Positions 6,741 to 6,854 of a stretch of 6,854 nt of DNA are shown here, piece after piece. The position numbers were made by a program, and so were the translations under genes. Below the pieces are notes generated by a model, which did no database searches, was not told the origin of the DNA, and saw only the letters and a list, made by a program, of their open reading frames with translations. The number at the start of each line of letters is the position of its first letter. The first letter of the stretch is position 1. This DNA is from Phycisphaerales bacterium (GTDB taxonomy: Bacteria > Planctomycetota > Phycisphaerae > Sedimentisphaerales > Anaerobacaceae), in assembly GCA_003533825.1 (NCBI GenBank), contig DQCG01000097.1, positions 1 to 6,854 of the forward strand. Reading direction: 5' to 3'.

Positions 6741-6854
6741 TCACGGTAAAAAAGGGGTATGGGGGCAGCGGCGGGTGAGAATTTTGTGGCCGGTTTCGGT
6801 TACGAGGATGTCGTCTTCTATGCGGATTCCGAGCCTGCCGGGCATGTATATGCC
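6741..6854 (-). CDS. M24-family metallopeptidase (Xaa-Pro aminopeptidase type), C-terminal fragment
   Basis: The last 37 codons of a gene that enters from the right edge and ends in TGA at 6741-6743. The residues GIYMPGRLGIRIEDDILVT followed by ETGHKILTR match the C-terminal strand of the pita-bread fold shared by Xaa-Pro aminopeptidases and prolidases. The Glu in GIRIEDD is the last of the five metal ligands (Asp, Asp, His, Glu, Glu) that hold the two metal ions. These enzymes remove an N-terminal residue preceding proline, usually in the cytoplasm. The rest of the protein, including the other ligands, lies outside the window, so aminopeptidase and dipeptidase cannot be told apart. No convincing terminator follows, and some readthrough into the exported-protein operon is possible. 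Confidence 0.85.
   Translation of the reverse strand, partial: GIYMPGRLGIRIEDDILVTETGHKILTRRCPHTPFLP

Overview
The window reads as a stretch of chromosome from a Gram-negative bacterium, most likely a planctomycete of the Phycisphaerae/Sedimentisphaerales type. That assignment is an inference from the gene content: exported FG-GAP propeller proteins, paralogous exported proteins that end in a Cys-poor thioredoxin fold, and a TPP-riboswitch-controlled thiC. No rRNA or other marker is present to prove it. Base composition looks mid-range, and nothing suggests recent transfer. No mobile element, CRISPR array, tRNA or rRNA was seen.

Every gene supported here lies on the minus strand, so transcription runs from high to low coordinates. 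From the right edge: (1) the last 37 codons of an M24-family Xaa-Pro peptidase (stop at 6741); (2) a spacer with phased A-tracts and a probable promoter (6661-6689); (3) a two-gene unit of exported paralogs (5103-6581 and 3741-5063), each a signal peptide, a LolA-like beta-sheet domain and a C-terminal TlpA/ResA-like thioredoxin domain whose CxxC has become SxxC; (4) a separately promoted exported seven-repeat FG-GAP/VCBS beta-propeller protein (2372-3544) with a small leader ORF in its 5' UTR; (5) a near-consensus promoter, a TPP aptamer, an antiterminator/terminator platform and thiC (786-2090); (6) an OmpR/PhoB-family response regulator (81-764), then the first 26 codons of its probable partner sensor kinase (1-80), running off the left edge.

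The riboswitch is readable in full: promoter, aptamer, 10-bp terminator stem with a U-tract, and an 8-nt antiterminator that pairs the aptamer 3' strand with the terminator 5' arm. This makes thiC a TPP-repressed gene by premature termination. The regulator begins 21 nt after thiC with no terminator visible between them, so the two-component system may receive riboswitch-gated readthrough.

The points most worth attention are the paired LolA-like/SxxC-thioredoxin proteins, the enlarged L5 loop of the TPP aptamer, the thiC to two-component adjacency, and the leader ORF before the FG-GAP gene. I do not see a clear-cut new multi-gene system; the paired exported redoxin-like proteins are the closest candidate.
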